This document shows positions 16,849 to 31,930 of a DNA stretch of 64,000 nucleotides, one piece after another (the stretch's first letter is position 1; every line of letters begins with the position of its first letter). Source of the DNA: Sediminibacterium goheungense (lineage in GTDB: Bacteria > Bacteroidota > Bacteroidia > Chitinophagales > Chitinophagaceae). The translations under genes were made by a program, and so were the position numbers. The stretch spans positions 1 to 64,000 of the forward strand of contig NZ_SNWP01000011.1 in the NCBI RefSeq assembly GCF_004361915.1, read 5' to 3'. Under the pieces are notes generated by a model. That model worked only from the letters and a program-made list of their open reading frames with translations. It made no database searches and was not told the DNA's origin.

Positions 16849-18297
16849 ATGAAACACGTTTTCAAAATTTTATTCTTTTTCCTGTTTTCATTAAGCTGTA
16901 ATACTGATCAGCAGCGTTCTGATGAACCTAAAGGCGAAAATAACCTGGCATATAAGTGGGGTCGCATTGCTTTGGAAGCAACGGCAAATGATACTGAAAA
17001 ATTCAGACCACGCCCAACTGTTACCTCCAGAATGCTGGCATTGGTACAAACAGCTGTTTTTGATGCATGGTCGAGATATGATAATACTGCCATTCCTGTT
17101 TACCTGCAAAATGTAGCACGTGTTCCGGAAAAAGAAAGAACACTGAAAAATAAAGAAATTGCGATCAGCTATGCTGCATACAGAACGATGCTCACTTATT
17201 TTTTCTCAGACTCACTCATGCTGAGAAATAAGATGGATTCACTGGGTTTTGATCCGGATAATTACTCACTCGATCCTACAACACCCGAAGGCATTGGAAA
17301 TCTAGCTGCCAAAACCATTATCGAAGCAAGATTAAACGACGGTTCCAATCAGCTGGGTACGATGGCGGGTTCAAATGGTAAGTTGTACGCAGATTATACA
17401 GGCTACCAACCCGTAAACAGTGCAGATACATTAAACGATATTAAACGCTGGCAACCCAAATATTTTTCTGATGGAAAAGGGGGTCGGTTTGCACCAGCCT
17501 GTCTTACACCTCATTGGGGAAAGGTGAAACCACTTTTACTCGACTCAGGTAGTCAGTTCAGAAGTCCGGCACCACCAGCCATCGGTTCAGCACAACTTGC
17601 GAAAGAAATCAAAGAAGTAATTGATCTCCAGGTTGCATTATCCGATAGCCAGAAAGCATTGGTAGAGTTTATGCGCGACGGACCAAAATCTGTTCAACAA
17701 GCAGGTCACTGGCTCATGTTTGCACAGGATGTATCTGTTAGGGACAAACATACACTTGATGAAGATGTGAAAATGTATTTTGCTGTGGAAGCGGCAGCAA
17801 TGGATGGCTTTATTGCCTGTTGGGATACAAAAATGAAATATGATTTTGCGCGCCCTTACTCACTCGTGCATTACTATTATAAAGACAAGAAAATAAAAGG
17901 ATGGGGTGGCCCCGGTAAGGGAATGATAGAAATGATGGGTCAGGAATGGAGACCCTATTCACCGGAAACTTTTTTATGTCCACCCTTTCCCAGTTATATC
18001 TCAGGCCACAGCAGCATCAGTGGTGCCTGTGCAGAAATACTACGGCTGTATACGGGTAGTGATAGCTTTGGTATTGCTATAAAAAGAATTCCGGGTGCTA
18101 TGACAGAACCCGGTTTTGAAGGAGCTGAAGTAACCCTTCAATTCCCCACTTTTACAGCCACCGCAGAAATGGCGGGTATGTCTCGTGTATTGGGTGGTTA
18201 CCATATTCAATGCGAGAATATAGAAGGATTAAGATTAGGAAGAAATGTAGCAGCAGCTGTCTGGAAAAAATACCAGTACCATATAAACGGGAAGTAA
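16849..18297 (+). CDS. Vanadium-dependent haloperoxidase-like lipoprotein (PAP2 fold)
   Basis: From ATG 16849 the product has 482 residues with a lipoprotein signal (ILFFFLFSLSC). The active-site pattern is intact: K328-x6-R-P (KMKYDFARP), SGH at 385-387 in PPFPSYISGHSS, and S445-R-x5-H452 (SRVLGGYH). In the family these residues bind vanadate, and the last histidine is the covalent ligand. An in-frame ATG at 16807 would put 14 residues in front of the signal peptide, so it was rejected. The protein may halogenate or oxidise extracellular substrates; phosphatase activity is an alternative because the folds are related. It starts a run of three non-hydrolase genes inside the locus. Confidence 0.88.
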   Translation: MKHVFKILFFFLFSLSCNTDQQRSDEPKGENNLAYKWGRIALEATANDTEKFRPRPTVTSRMLALVQTAVFDAWSRYDNTAIPVYLQNVARVPEKERTLKNKEIAISYAAYRTMLTYFFSDSLMLRNKMDSLGFDPDNYSLDPTTPEGIGNLAAKTIIEARLNDGSNQLGTMAGSNGKLYADYTGYQPVNSADTLNDIKRWQPKYFSDGKGGRFAPACLTPHWGKVKPLLLDSGSQFRSPAPPAIGSAQLAKEIKEVIDLQVALSDSQKALVEFMRDGPKSVQQAGHWLMFAQDVSVRDKHTLDEDVKMYFAVEAAAMDGFIACWDTKMKYDFARPYSLVHYYYKDKKIKGWGGPGKGMIEMMGQEWRPYSPETFLCPPFPSYISGHSSISGACAEILRLYTGSDSFGIAIKRIPGAMTEPGFEGAEVTLQFPTFTATAEMAGMSRVLGGYHIQCENIEGLRLGRNVAAAVWKKYQYHINGK

Positions 18298-18306
18298 TTA
18301 TAAAAT

Positions 18307-21300
18307 ATGTGCCTTATGTCGAAAAGAACTGCTTTTGTATTATCATCTATAGGGATTGCAGCCAGCATTATGATGATCATGACTGGTTGTAGGAATACAA
18401 CCACAATAACAGAAGACCCTGTTTTCAAAAAAGTATCATCTGCTGAAAGTGGTGTAAGTTTTAGTAATAGGGTCGATGAAAATTACCAGCGTAATTACTT
18501 CGACACATTCGCATACGTGTACAATGGCGCAGGTGTGGCAACAGGCGATTTCAACAATGATGGACTGATCGATATTTATTTTACAGGGAATGAAGTAGCC
18601 AACAAATTATACCTGAATAAAGGAGGCATGAAATTTTCTGATATCAGCAAAACAGCAGGCGTAGAAGGAACCAGCAGTTGGGATAATGGTGTTTCGCTGG
18701 TAGATATTAATAATGATGGCTGGCTGGATATTTATATCTGTAAAGGTGGTAGCATAAAAGAAACAGAAGAAGAAAGGAGAAATCTTTTATACATCAACCA
18801 GGGTAATCTCACATTTAAAGAAGAAGCCAAACAGTATGGATTGGATGATGCAGGCTATTCGATGCATGCCGCTTTCTTTGATATGGACAATGACAACGAC
18901 CTTGATATGTACCTCACCAATCGTCCGAAAGATTTTTACCTGGGTTTGTCACAGATGGTGGCAGGGAAAAGAAATCCACCCGATGATGCCAGAGATAAGT
19001 TGTACCGAAACGATAATGGAAAGTTTACTGAGATAGGTAAACAGGCTGGCATTACCAACAACTTTGGTTATGCCCTTTCGGTAGTAACAGCTGATCTGAA
19101 TAATGACGGCTACACAGACATCTTTGTATCGAACGACTATGCAGATAATGATTATTTCTACATCAACCAGAAAAACGGCACATTCAAAGATGAAGTAAAG
19201 AAGATGACCAATCATCTCTCCCTCTTTTCAATGGGTGCTGATATTGCCGATATCAATAACGATGGTTTCGAAGACATTATGGTGATGGAGATGTTACCTG
19301 AAAATTATAAAAGGTCAAAAGTATCAATGCCCCGTATGGATGTAGATGGTTTCTGGGCCATTGTAGACAGTGGTTTTCAGAAGCAGTATATGCACAATGC
19401 CTTACACCTGAATCATGGCAATGGTTTTTTCAGTGATGTATCGCAAATGGCAGGTATTTCTAAAACAGAGTGGAGCTGGTCTACCATTGCCGCTGATTTT
19501 GATAACGATGGTAACAGAGACATTTTTGTGGCCAACGGTTACCGCCGCGATTTATTTGATGGAGACTTACAGCAGAAACAGGATATGTACATTCAGGCCA
19601 ATGCACATAAGTATGCCTCTTCAGAAGAAATGTTTACCAAAGGCTTCAAAGAGTATATGGATATATACAGTCCGATCAAAGCAAGAAATTACCTGTTTAA
19701 AAACAAAGGAAGCCTTCAGTTTGAAAATGTATCGGAGGCCTGGGGTTTTAAAGACAGTACCTTCTCAAATGGTGCTGCTGTAGCTGATTTTGATAATGAT
19801 GGTGATCTTGACCTGGTGATTAATAACCTAGACGGAGAATCTGACTTATACGAAAATGTAGTGAACAACAAGAACAATCATATACGTATAAAGCTGGAAG
19901 GTCCCGAGAAAAACATAGATGGTATCGGAGCAAAAGTTTCCTTGTATTATGATGGAAAACAGCAACAGTTTTTTCAGCAGAAACTGGTACGAGGGTATCT
20001 TTCAACGAATGAACCTACCGTTCATTTCGGTCTGGGAAAAACTGCCAAAGTTGATAGTGTAGTAATTGTATGGCCCGATGGTAAATCGAATACCATATCC
20101 AATCCCGCTATTAATCAGGTAGCAAAAGCGAATTATAAAAATGCAGTAGCAGGTATTAATTATGCTGCTATTTATAATCCATTATTTGCTGAAGCTACAG
20201 ACTTGTTACTAGCAGCCCCCTTTGTACATAAAGAAAACAAAGTAGATGAATATGCCGATCAGGTACTACTGCCCCATGAGTTTAGCCGCAGTGGTCCGTT
20301 TGTAACCACGGGCGATGTAAATGGTGACGGGCAGGAAGATTTTTATGTAGGTGGTGCCAAAGACCAGTCGGGCAGTTTGTACCTGCAGCAGAACGGAAAA
20401 TTTATTCCGAAAACAATAACTGTATTTGAAGCCGATAAGAAGTATGAAGACATGGGAGCCGTATTTTTTGACGCGGATAAAGATGGTGATATGGATTTAT
20501 ATGTGGTGAGTGGCGGTAGTGAGTTTGAAGAAGGTTCGCCTATGTATAACGATCGCTTGTACCTGAACGATGGTAAAGGAAACTTCACCAAAGCAACACA
20601 GGCACTACCGGTGACGGTGAGTAGTGGCTCCTGTGTTACGGTAGCTGATATAGATGGTGATGGCGATATGGATATTTTCCGTGGTGGTGAAATAGTACCC
20701 CATAAATATCCGCAGGCGCCATTGAGTTATCTGTTTATCAATGAAAAAGGAACTTTTGTAGACAGAACCAATGATCTCTTACCCGGATTGAGTAGAGTTG
20801 GTATGGTAAAATCTGCAGTATGGGCCGACCTGAATGCAGATAAAAAGCCTGAACTGATTTTAGCAGGTGAATGGATGCCGGTGAAAGTATTTGAATACAG
20901 CAGCGGTAAACTGAAAGATGTATCTAAGCAATATGGTTTTGAAAAAACAGAAGGCTGGTGGGATAAACTGGTAGCAGATGATATAGATGGTGACGGTGAT
21001 ATAGATATTGTTGCAGGTAATCTTGGTGAGAACTATAAATTCAAAGCTTCCGATAAAAAACCGTTTGAAGTGTGGGCAAAAGATTTTGATGGCAATGGAA
21101 CGAATGATATTTTTCTCGCACGTCATTTAAACGATAATACCATTGTACCCATACGTGGCCGTGAATGTACTTCGCAGCAATGTCCGATGATTGCCCAGAA
21201 ATTTCCCACTTATTTATCTTTTGCAGAAAGCGATCTTACCGGTATACTGGGTGAAGCGGAAATGAAAACCGCACTTCATTACCAGGCCCATCTTTTCTCA

Positions 21301-21657
21301 ACAGTGGTATTTCTGAATGAAAAAGGAAAATTCACTCCGAAAAGATTACCTGTGGAAGCACAGTTGTCAACCGTTAACGGCATCATTGTAAAAGACTTTG
21401 ATGGAGATGGGAAAAAAGACATACTGCTGGCCGGTAATAAATTCGATGTAGAAGTAGAAACCACACCAGCAGATGCTTCGCCGGGTTTATTGCTGAAAGG
21501 TCTGGGTAATGCAGCGTTCAGAAGTTTGAAACCGATGGAGAGTGGCTTTTTTGCACCACAGAATGTAAAAGATATTCAAATGATCCGTCTGACAAATGGT
21601 TGGGGTGTATTGGTAACCGCCAATAATGACAGACTACGTTTTTATTCAGGCAAGTAA
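18307..21657 (+). CDS. FG-GAP/VCBS repeat lipoprotein with ASPIC/UnbV domain (CRTAC1-like)
   Basis: The 1116-residue lipoprotein (lipobox MIMTGC) contains many FG-GAP calcium-binding repeats such as GDFNNDGLIDIYFTGN, DINNDGWLDIYICKGG and ADIDGDGDMDIFRGGE, which should form one or two beta-propellers. Near residues 510-600 is an ASPIC/UnbV segment (LVRGYLSTNEPTVHFGLGKT; VVIVWPDGK). Such proteins are exposed on the surface and bind sugars or proteins. A second ATG at 18316 is also possible. The gene is 9 bases behind the haloperoxidase gene and 18 bases before the DUF255 gene, so the three are probably one unit. Confidence 0.88.
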   Translation: MCLMSKRTAFVLSSIGIAASIMMIMTGCRNTTTITEDPVFKKVSSAESGVSFSNRVDENYQRNYFDTFAYVYNGAGVATGDFNNDGLIDIYFTGNEVANKLYLNKGGMKFSDISKTAGVEGTSSWDNGVSLVDINNDGWLDIYICKGGSIKETEEERRNLLYINQGNLTFKEEAKQYGLDDAGYSMHAAFFDMDNDNDLDMYLTNRPKDFYLGLSQMVAGKRNPPDDARDKLYRNDNGKFTEIGKQAGITNNFGYALSVVTADLNNDGYTDIFVSNDYADNDYFYINQKNGTFKDEVKKMTNHLSLFSMGADIADINNDGFEDIMVMEMLPENYKRSKVSMPRMDVDGFWAIVDSGFQKQYMHNALHLNHGNGFFSDVSQMAGISKTEWSWSTIAADFDNDGNRDIFVANGYRRDLFDGDLQQKQDMYIQANAHKYASSEEMFTKGFKEYMDIYSPIKARNYLFKNKGSLQFENVSEAWGFKDSTFSNGAAVADFDNDGDLDLVINNLDGESDLYENVVNNKNNHIRIKLEGPEKNIDGIGAKVSLYYDGKQQQFFQQKLVRGYLSTNEPTVHFGLGKTAKVDSVVIVWPDGKSNTISNPAINQVAKANYKNAVAGINYAAIYNPLFAEATDLLLAAPFVHKENKVDEYADQVLLPHEFSRSGPFVTTGDVNGDGQEDFYVGGAKDQSGSLYLQQNGKFIPKTITVFEADKKYEDMGAVFFDADKDGDMDLYVVSGGSEFEEGSPMYNDRLYLNDGKGNFTKATQALPVTVSSGSCVTVADIDGDGDMDIFRGGEIVPHKYPQAPLSYLFINEKGTFVDRTNDLLPGLSRVGMVKSAVWADLNADKKPELILAGEWMPVKVFEYSSGKLKDVSKQYGFEKTEGWWDKLVADDIDGDGDIDIVAGNLGENYKFKASDKKPFEVWAKDFDGNGTNDIFLARHLNDNTIVPIRGRECTSQQCPMIAQKFPTYLSFAESDLTGILGEAEMKTALHYQAHLFSTVVFLNEKGKFTPKRLPVEAQLSTVNGIIVKDFDGDGKKDILLAGNKFDVEVETTPADASPGLLLKGLGNAAFRSLKPMESGFFAPQNVKDIQMIRLTNGWGVLVTANNDRLRFYSGK

Positions 21658-21675
21658 AAAAGTGAATTAAGAAAG

Positions 21676-23790
21676 ATGTTGCAAAAAAATCAGAAATGGC
21701 AAACAGTGGCAGCTGCTGTAGTGATTTTTTCTGCATGGCTGCTGGTGGCCTGTTCTGGTATTACCGGAAAGAAAAACAGGTTACAGTATGCATCAAGTCC
21801 CTATTTACAGGAACATGCCGATAATCCGGTAGACTGGTATGAATGGGGCCAGGAAGCATTGGACAAAGCAAAGAAAGAAAATAAGCCCTTGCTCATCAGT
21901 ATCGGGTATGCATCCTGCCACTGGTGCCATGAAATGGAGAAAGAATCGTTTATGGATACGGCAGTGGCCCGCATCATGAATGAAAAGTTTGTGTGTATAA
22001 AAGTAGACAGGGAAGAACGACCTGATATTGACAATATCTACATGAATGCATTACAATTAATATCAGGGAATGCAGGATGGCCGCTGAATGCTTTTGCATT
22101 ACCGGATGGTAAACCTTTTTTTGCAGGTACGTATTACACCAACAAAAGCTGGAAAAGTTTATTACAGAGTATCAGTAATACCTATGCTACCAAAAATCAA
22201 TTGGTGATTACACAGGCGAATGCATTGGTAAATGGTATGGTTACAGATGAGTTCAGATTAATTGATACAGCAGCTGCAGTGGCCAAAACAAAAAAAGAAA
22301 CCTATGCACAACTCTTTGATAGTATTTATACACAGGTGGATCTGCGAAATGGTGGATTGAAAGGCACACAAAAATTTCCTACCCCGGCCCTTGCAGAATT
22401 ATTACTGCAACATTTTTATGTAACCGGAGAACAACGAGCCCTGGAAGCCGCCCGTACTATGTTAAACAAAATGGCTATGGGTGGTATTTATGACCATATA
22501 GGCGGTGGCTTTGCTCGTTATACAACGGATAGCTTATGGCGCATTCCCCATTTTGAAAAAATGCTGTATGATAATGGTCAGCTCATCAGTCTGTATGCAC
22601 ATGCTTATCAACTTACCAAAGACCAGTTATATAAAGATGTGGTTGCAGAAACGATTGCTTTTGTAGAAAAAACCTTACTGGCGCAGGGCGGCGGCTATTA
22701 TAGTTCAGTAAATGCAGATGCAGAAGAGGGTGAGGGCGAATATTATGTATGGAAAGCGAATGAACTGAAAAAGATCGTGGGTACCGATAACCAGTTGTTA
22801 CTGGAATATTTTAATGTAAGCGAAAAAGGAAACTGGCAACAACCAAAAAATATACTTTATATCAATCAAACCGCATCCACATTTGCCATCAGGAAGAAAA
22901 TGCTGATTGAAGATTTCAGAAAGTACCTGGCCAATGCTAAAGCAAAAATATTAAGCGCCCGAAACGAACGTAAGAAACCAACTGTTGATACAAAAATTGT
23001 TACCGCCTGGAATGCCATATTGCTGAAAGGATATGCAGATGCCTATGCTGCTTTTGGAGATCCTGTGTACCTGCAGAAAGCAATGGCCTGCGCTGGTTTT
23101 ATAGAAAGAAATATCCTGGGTAAAGATGGATCGCTGAAACGCATTTATAAAGATGGTAAAGCAAATATTGAGGGCTTTCTGGATGATTATGCATGGACGG
23201 CCACGGCATTTATTCGCTTATATGAAGTGAGTCTTGAACAGAAATGGATAGATGTGGCAAAAAACATTACCCAATACGCAACGAATCATTTTTTGGATAA
23301 AAAAACCGGTTTGTTCTACTATGCTGATCCTCAAAAGAATGATCTCATCATGCGTAAAACACCAATTACAGATGATGATCTTCCAGCTGCCAATGCGGTA
23401 ATGGCAAAAGTACTGTACACAATAGGTACCATATATAATCAGGAAGACTACAGCAATCAGGCAATACGAATGGTGGCATCGGTTGAGAAAAGAGTAAAAG
23501 AATTTCCCAGGTACCATATTCAATGGGCTGCCATGACGGGTTTTTTTGCAGCCAATACGTATGAAGTAGTGATTACCGGAAAAGATGCCCTGGTTCAAAA
23601 CATGTTATTGCAGGAATATTACTTGCCAACCAGTATTACCATGGGTAGTACCATCGGTGAACCCTTGCCGTTAATGCAACAGAAACAAGTGAACGGGAAA
23701 ACATTGATTTATGTGTGTACGAATAAATTATGTAAAAGACCGGAAGAGGAATTGCCCAGAGCCATAGATCAGATAAAGCCCAACAATTAA
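21676..23790 (+). CDS. DUF255 / thioredoxin-domain protein (YyaL/SPATA20 family), lipoprotein
   Basis: The 704-residue protein has an N-terminal lipobox (WLLVACSG). The thioredoxin-like DUF255 domain begins [24 protein letters not shown] and has the redox motif CHWC at 81-84. An (alpha/alpha)6 barrel resembling glycan epimerases and hydrolases follows, with [28 protein letters not shown] and [15 protein letters not shown]. Family members are mostly cytosolic and their reaction is unsettled; a lipid anchor here would place it in the periplasm or on the surface. Its position suggests a redox or sugar-related step in the locus. Confidence 0.88.
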   Translation: MLQKNQKWQTVAAAVVIFSAWLLVACSGITGKKNRLQYASSPYLQEHADNPVDWYEWGQEALDKAKKENKPLLISIGYASCHWCHEMEKESFMDTAVARIMNEKFVCIKVDREERPDIDNIYMNALQLISGNAGWPLNAFALPDGKPFFAGTYYTNKSWKSLLQSISNTYATKNQLVITQANALVNGMVTDEFRLIDTAAAVAKTKKETYAQLFDSIYTQVDLRNGGLKGTQKFPTPALAELLLQHFYVTGEQRALEAARTMLNKMAMGGIYDHIGGGFARYTTDSLWRIPHFEKMLYDNGQLISLYAHAYQLTKDQLYKDVVAETIAFVEKTLLAQGGGYYSSVNADAEEGEGEYYVWKANELKKIVGTDNQLLLEYFNVSEKGNWQQPKNILYINQTASTFAIRKKMLIEDFRKYLANAKAKILSARNERKKPTVDTKIVTAWNAILLKGYADAYAAFGDPVYLQKAMACAGFIERNILGKDGSLKRIYKDGKANIEGFLDDYAWTATAFIRLYEVSLEQKWIDVAKNITQYATNHFLDKKTGLFYYADPQKNDLIMRKTPITDDDLPAANAVMAKVLYTIGTIYNQEDYSNQAIRMVASVEKRVKEFPRYHIQWAAMTGFFAANTYEVVITGKDALVQNMLLQEYYLPTSITMGSTIGEPLPLMQQKQVNGKTLIYVCTNKLCKRPEEELPRAIDQIKPNN

Positions 23791-23796
23791 TATAAA

Positions 23797-25737
23797 ATGA
23801 AAAAAACAGCTTCTCTGCTTTTACTGTTATGTCTGTTCTTTATTTGTAAGGCGCAGCAGAAAGAAATAAGGATACAGAGCCCGGATAAAAAAATAGAAGT
23901 TACCTGTACCATTGGTACGAGTGTTGTGTATGCCATATTTTATAATGGAGAGCAGGTAATGCAGTCTTCGAAATTGGGCCTTGTACGTAATGATGAAAAT
24001 TTTGTTGAAAATATTCGTTTTGTCAGTGCATCAAAACCCGTAGAAGTAAGGGATCGGTACAGCATACTTACGGGAAAGAAAAAAAATATCAGTTATAAAG
24101 CTAACAGAAGGGTCGTGAAATTATTGAGTGCCGGCGGTAAAAAAATGAATATCAATTTTCAGGTATCTGATGATGGTGTTGCCTTCCAATATGAATTTCC
24201 TGATAAAGACTCAACCGTAAAAAAAATTACTTCGGAAGCTACCAGTTTTCATTTTTTCAAAGAAACAAAAGCCTGGTTACAACCAAAAACAGAAGCACAA
24301 ACCGGATTTGAACATACCAATCCATCTTATGAGGCACATTATATGATGGATATTCCGGTAGGCACACCAGCACCGGGAAAAAATGGTTGGGTATACCCGG
24401 CATTATTCAGGTATAACAATACCTGGTTACTGCTTACCGAAGCCGGACTGGGAAGAACCTATTGCGGAACCGCATTGCAGCAAAATGCACCGGATAATAA
24501 CTACGGCATTAATTTTCCGCAGGCACCTGAAGTGTTTACCAATGGAATACCCACAAGGGATCCTGAATCATCATTACCCTGGAAAACACCCTGGCGCATA
24601 ATTGTAGTGGGTAATCTAAAAACCATTTCAGAGTCAACACTCGGAACGGACCTTGCTTTCCCGGCAAAAAAAATGGATATGTCATTCATTAAACCCGGAA
24701 AAGCATCCTGGAGCTGGATCATTAAAAAAGATGATTCCACTGTTTTCAAGGTGCAAAAAAAGTATATCGACTTCGCAGCAGATATGAAATGGCAATACTG
24801 TTTGATGGATGCAATGTGGGATAGACTGATTGGATATGATTCGGCAGCGATTCTTGCAAAATATGCAAAAGAAAAAAACGTAGGGCTACTGGTATGGTAT
24901 AATTCTGCTGGTAGCTGGAACACCGTAAAATTTACACCCAAAGACAAACTCCTCACACATGAAAGCAGGGTGAAAGAATTCGCGCTGCTTCAGAAAATGG
25001 GTATTAAAGGCATCAAGGTAGATTTCTTTTCAGGCGACGGTCAGTCAATGATCAATTATTATCAGGATATCCTGGAAGATGCAGCAAGCTATCAACTACT
25101 GGTAAATTTTCATGGAGCTACATTACCCAGGGGCCTGCACAGAACCTATCCGAATCTGATGACGGCAGAAGCAGTACAAGGATATGAAATGATCACTTTC
25201 AACCAGCGGGATGCAAATCTTTATCCATCTCATGCAGTCATGTGCGCATTGGTAAGGAATGCTTTTGATCCGATGGATTTTACACCTATGAACCTGTACC
25301 GCATTCCCAGAATTAAAAAAGTTACTACTGCTGCTTTTGAACTGGCAACTTCCGTATTGTTTCTTTCCGGTATTCAACATTATGCCGAAAGCCCGGAAGG
25401 CATGCAGCATGTTTCAACTGAAGTTAAAAATTTTCTCCGCGCTTTACCGGATAGCTGGGATGATGTAAAGTTTGTAGATGGTTACCCAGGCAAGTATTAT
25501 GTAGTAGCAAGACGGGCTGGTAATAAATGGTATGTGGCGGGTATTAACGGAGAAAGTACGCCTAAAGAAATAACACTTGATCTGTCGTTTATAAAAGACA
25601 GGAAAGGAATGATGATCGGTTCAGGTGATAGCGATCAAACAGAACCTTCTTTTACATGGAGCAAAAAGGAACTGGCTACAGGTAAATTAACCGTATCAGT
25701 AAAAGCCAATGATGGGTTTATCATCGTTGTTGAATAA
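23797..25737 (+). CDS. GH97 glycoside hydrolase, probably alpha-galactosidase type
   Basis: The 646-residue exported enzyme (signal ending ICKAQ) has the GH97 N-terminal beta-sandwich (IRIQSPDKKIEVTCTI), the barrel with WKTPWRIIVVG and MKWQYCLMDAMWD, and a C-terminal beta domain. GIKVDFFSGDGQ places an aspartate at 409, where retaining GH97 alpha-galactosidases have their nucleophile; the inverting SusB-type glucosidases use glutamates instead. Calling it an alpha-galactosidase is therefore an inference from one motif. It follows the DUF255 gene by 6 bases and would remove alpha-linked galactose from side chains. Confidence 0.9.
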   Translation: MKKTASLLLLLCLFFICKAQQKEIRIQSPDKKIEVTCTIGTSVVYAIFYNGEQVMQSSKLGLVRNDENFVENIRFVSASKPVEVRDRYSILTGKKKNISYKANRRVVKLLSAGGKKMNINFQVSDDGVAFQYEFPDKDSTVKKITSEATSFHFFKETKAWLQPKTEAQTGFEHTNPSYEAHYMMDIPVGTPAPGKNGWVYPALFRYNNTWLLLTEAGLGRTYCGTALQQNAPDNNYGINFPQAPEVFTNGIPTRDPESSLPWKTPWRIIVVGNLKTISESTLGTDLAFPAKKMDMSFIKPGKASWSWIIKKDDSTVFKVQKKYIDFAADMKWQYCLMDAMWDRLIGYDSAAILAKYAKEKNVGLLVWYNSAGSWNTVKFTPKDKLLTHESRVKEFALLQKMGIKGIKVDFFSGDGQSMINYYQDILEDAASYQLLVNFHGATLPRGLHRTYPNLMTAEAVQGYEMITFNQRDANLYPSHAVMCALVRNAFDPMDFTPMNLYRIPRIKKVTTAAFELATSVLFLSGIQHYAESPEGMQHVSTEVKNFLRALPDSWDDVKFVDGYPGKYYVVARRAGNKWYVAGINGESTPKEITLDLSFIKDRKGMMIGSGDSDQTEPSFTWSKKELATGKLTVSVKANDGFIIVVE

Positions 25738-25751
25738 CACTATCAGACAAA

Positions 25752-29497
<3,746 letters not shown>

Positions 29498-29508
29498 GTG
29501 AATACACC

Positions 29509-31923
29509 ATGCGTTCGGAAAAAAATACTATATACCTTTTCATAAAACTTGCCTTTGCATGTTTAATTGCTTTTTACGCTAAAATCAATCCTGTTGCTGC
29601 ACAAAACCAATTATACAGTAATAGTTTTCCTTTAAGTGATGTAGTAGTAAAAGATCAAAGATTTGCCCATGCACGTGATCTTAATATCCAAACATTATTG
29701 CAATACGATGTGGATCGCTTATTGGCTGGTTACAGAAAAGAAGCGGGCTTACCGGCCAAAGCTGTTATTTATACTAATTGGGAAGGTTTAGACGGACATG
29801 TTGCAGGACACTATCTCTCTGCATTGGCCATGAATTATGCCGCAACGGGAAATACAGTCTGCCGTGATCGTATGTTGTATATGCTCACTGAACTAAAAGC
29901 CTGTCAGGATGCGCACAATACCCGTCATGCCGATTGGGGTAAGGGTTATCTCGGTGCCGTACCGGAAAGCCAGAAAATATGGAGCGCATTACTGAAAGCA
30001 GATCTGAGCGCATTACGTAATGCATGGGTACCCTGGTATAATGTACACAAAATGTATGCTGGTCTTCGTGATGCCTGGTTATATACCGGAAATGAGACTG
30101 CAAAAGCCCTGTTTATAAATTTTTGTGCCTGGGGAATAAATGTCACAAGTACACTTAATGAAGAACAGATGCAATCCATGCTCGATATTGAGCATGGAGG
30201 CATGAATGAGATATATGCAGATGCCTACCAGATGACCGGAGACAAGCAATACCTGCAGGCAGCCAAAAGATTTTCGCACAGAATGCTCCTTGACGCGATG
30301 GCACAGCGAAAAGATAACCTCGATAATAAACATGCCAATACACAGGTGCCCAAGGCCATCGGTTTTCAGCGTATTGCCGAACTAACGCATGATACAACCT
30401 ATACAACTGCCGGACAGTATTTCTGGGAAACGGTTACGCAAAACAGAACATTGGCATTTGGTGGTAACAGCCGGAGAGAATTTTTTCCAAGCATTACAGC
30501 AAGCACAGATTTTATTACAGAGGTAGAGGGGCCGGAATCCTGTAACTCTTACAATATGCTGAGATTATCTGCAGACCTTTTCAGGGTGAGTGCAGATGCA
30601 CGGTATATGGATTATTATGAGCGTACCATTTATAATCATATTCTATCAACACAACATCCTGACCATGGCGGCTATGTATATTTCACACCGGTAAGACCAA
30701 GGCATTATCGTGTGTATTCAGCACCCAATAAAGGAATGTGGTGTTGTGTAGGTAGTGGTATGGAAAACCATGGCAGGTACAATGAATTGATTTATACGCA
30801 TCAGCAGGACTCACTGTACATTAACCTTTTTATGGCGTCTGTTCTTCAATGGAAGGCAAAAGGTATGGTGCTGGAACAGCAGACTCTTTTTCCGGAAGAA
30901 GAAAAAACCAGACTGCTGATCAAAGAAGGGAACAATCGGTTTACCATGATGATACGCTACCCCTCATGGGTAGCAAAATCGGCACTGAAAATTAAAGTAA
31001 ATGGGAAACCTGTTGCATACCAAAACAATCCATCATCTTATATAGCTGTTCAAAGAACATGGAAGAAAGGTGATCTGATCGAGATTCAACTGCCAATGCA
31101 GAATAGCATTGAGCAAATGCCAAACGTAGCCAATTATGTAGCAGTGCTGCATGGGCCGGTAGTATTGGCAGCCAGAACGGGAACAGAAGAAATGAAAGGA
31201 CTGATTGCCGATGATAGCCGATGGGGTCATATTGCCAGTGGTAAACGTTTACCGGTGAATGAGGCACCCATACTCATAGCAGATAACCCATCTGCTATAC
31301 TCAAAAGCCTCGTACCTGTAAAAGATAAACCGCTCCATTATACTTTTTCTAACCTGAAAATGGGGAATGCTGCTCCTCTGGTGCTGGAGCCTTTTTACCA
31401 ATTGCATGATGCGCGATACATGTTATACTGGATGACGCTGACAAATACAGCATACCAATCCTATGTAGATTCTCTGGCAAAAATGGAGACGGCGAGACTG
31501 GCTTTACAAAAAAGAACAGTAGATGTAGTAATCGTTGGAGAGCAGCAACCGGAAGCGGATCATTTAATACAACAGAAAAATACGGCTACCGGAAATCGTT
31601 CAGATGAATTCTGGCGTGAAGTAAGAAATGGAGGTTTATTGAGTTATACATTAACCACCCAACAGACAATAGCCTTATCGCTCAGAATCCGTTACTGGGG
31701 TGCAGAACGGGGCAACAGAAAATTTGATATCTATATTGATGACCAGCTTCTCCTGACAGAAAACCTGACAGATAAATGGAACGAACAAAGCTTTAAAGAA
31801 ATAGAATATGTAATTCCGGACAGTATGCTGAAAGATAAAAAGCAGATAAACATAAGTTTTAAGCCACAGCCAGGTAATACAGCAGGTGCACTCTATCAGA
31901 TCAGGTTAGTAAAACAACAATAG
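29509..31923 (+). CDS. GH127 beta-L-arabinofuranosidase-type enzyme
   Basis: The 804-residue exported protein shows the GH127 (former DUF1680) pattern: [20 protein letters not shown] at the N-terminus, [35 protein letters not shown], and [16 protein letters not shown] with cysteines 412 and 413. In characterised members a cysteine in this loop is the nucleophile, held by zinc. About 250 C-terminal residues form beta-rich extra domains. It should release beta-L-arabinofuranose or a related sugar. The GH95 gene follows after 7 bases. Confidence 0.9.
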   Translation: MRSEKNTIYLFIKLAFACLIAFYAKINPVAAQNQLYSNSFPLSDVVVKDQRFAHARDLNIQTLLQYDVDRLLAGYRKEAGLPAKAVIYTNWEGLDGHVAGHYLSALAMNYAATGNTVCRDRMLYMLTELKACQDAHNTRHADWGKGYLGAVPESQKIWSALLKADLSALRNAWVPWYNVHKMYAGLRDAWLYTGNETAKALFINFCAWGINVTSTLNEEQMQSMLDIEHGGMNEIYADAYQMTGDKQYLQAAKRFSHRMLLDAMAQRKDNLDNKHANTQVPKAIGFQRIAELTHDTTYTTAGQYFWETVTQNRTLAFGGNSRREFFPSITASTDFITEVEGPESCNSYNMLRLSADLFRVSADARYMDYYERTIYNHILSTQHPDHGGYVYFTPVRPRHYRVYSAPNKGMWCCVGSGMENHGRYNELIYTHQQDSLYINLFMASVLQWKAKGMVLEQQTLFPEEEKTRLLIKEGNNRFTMMIRYPSWVAKSALKIKVNGKPVAYQNNPSSYIAVQRTWKKGDLIEIQLPMQNSIEQMPNVANYVAVLHGPVVLAARTGTEEMKGLIADDSRWGHIASGKRLPVNEAPILIADNPSAILKSLVPVKDKPLHYTFSNLKMGNAAPLVLEPFYQLHDARYMLYWMTLTNTAYQSYVDSLAKMETARLALQKRTVDVVIVGEQQPEADHLIQQKNTATGNRSDEFWREVRNGGLLSYTLTTQQTIALSLRIRYWGAERGNRKFDIYIDDQLLLTENLTDKWNEQSFKEIEYVIPDSMLKDKKQINISFKPQPGNTAGALYQIRLVKQQ

Positions 31924-31930
31924 TTTACAG

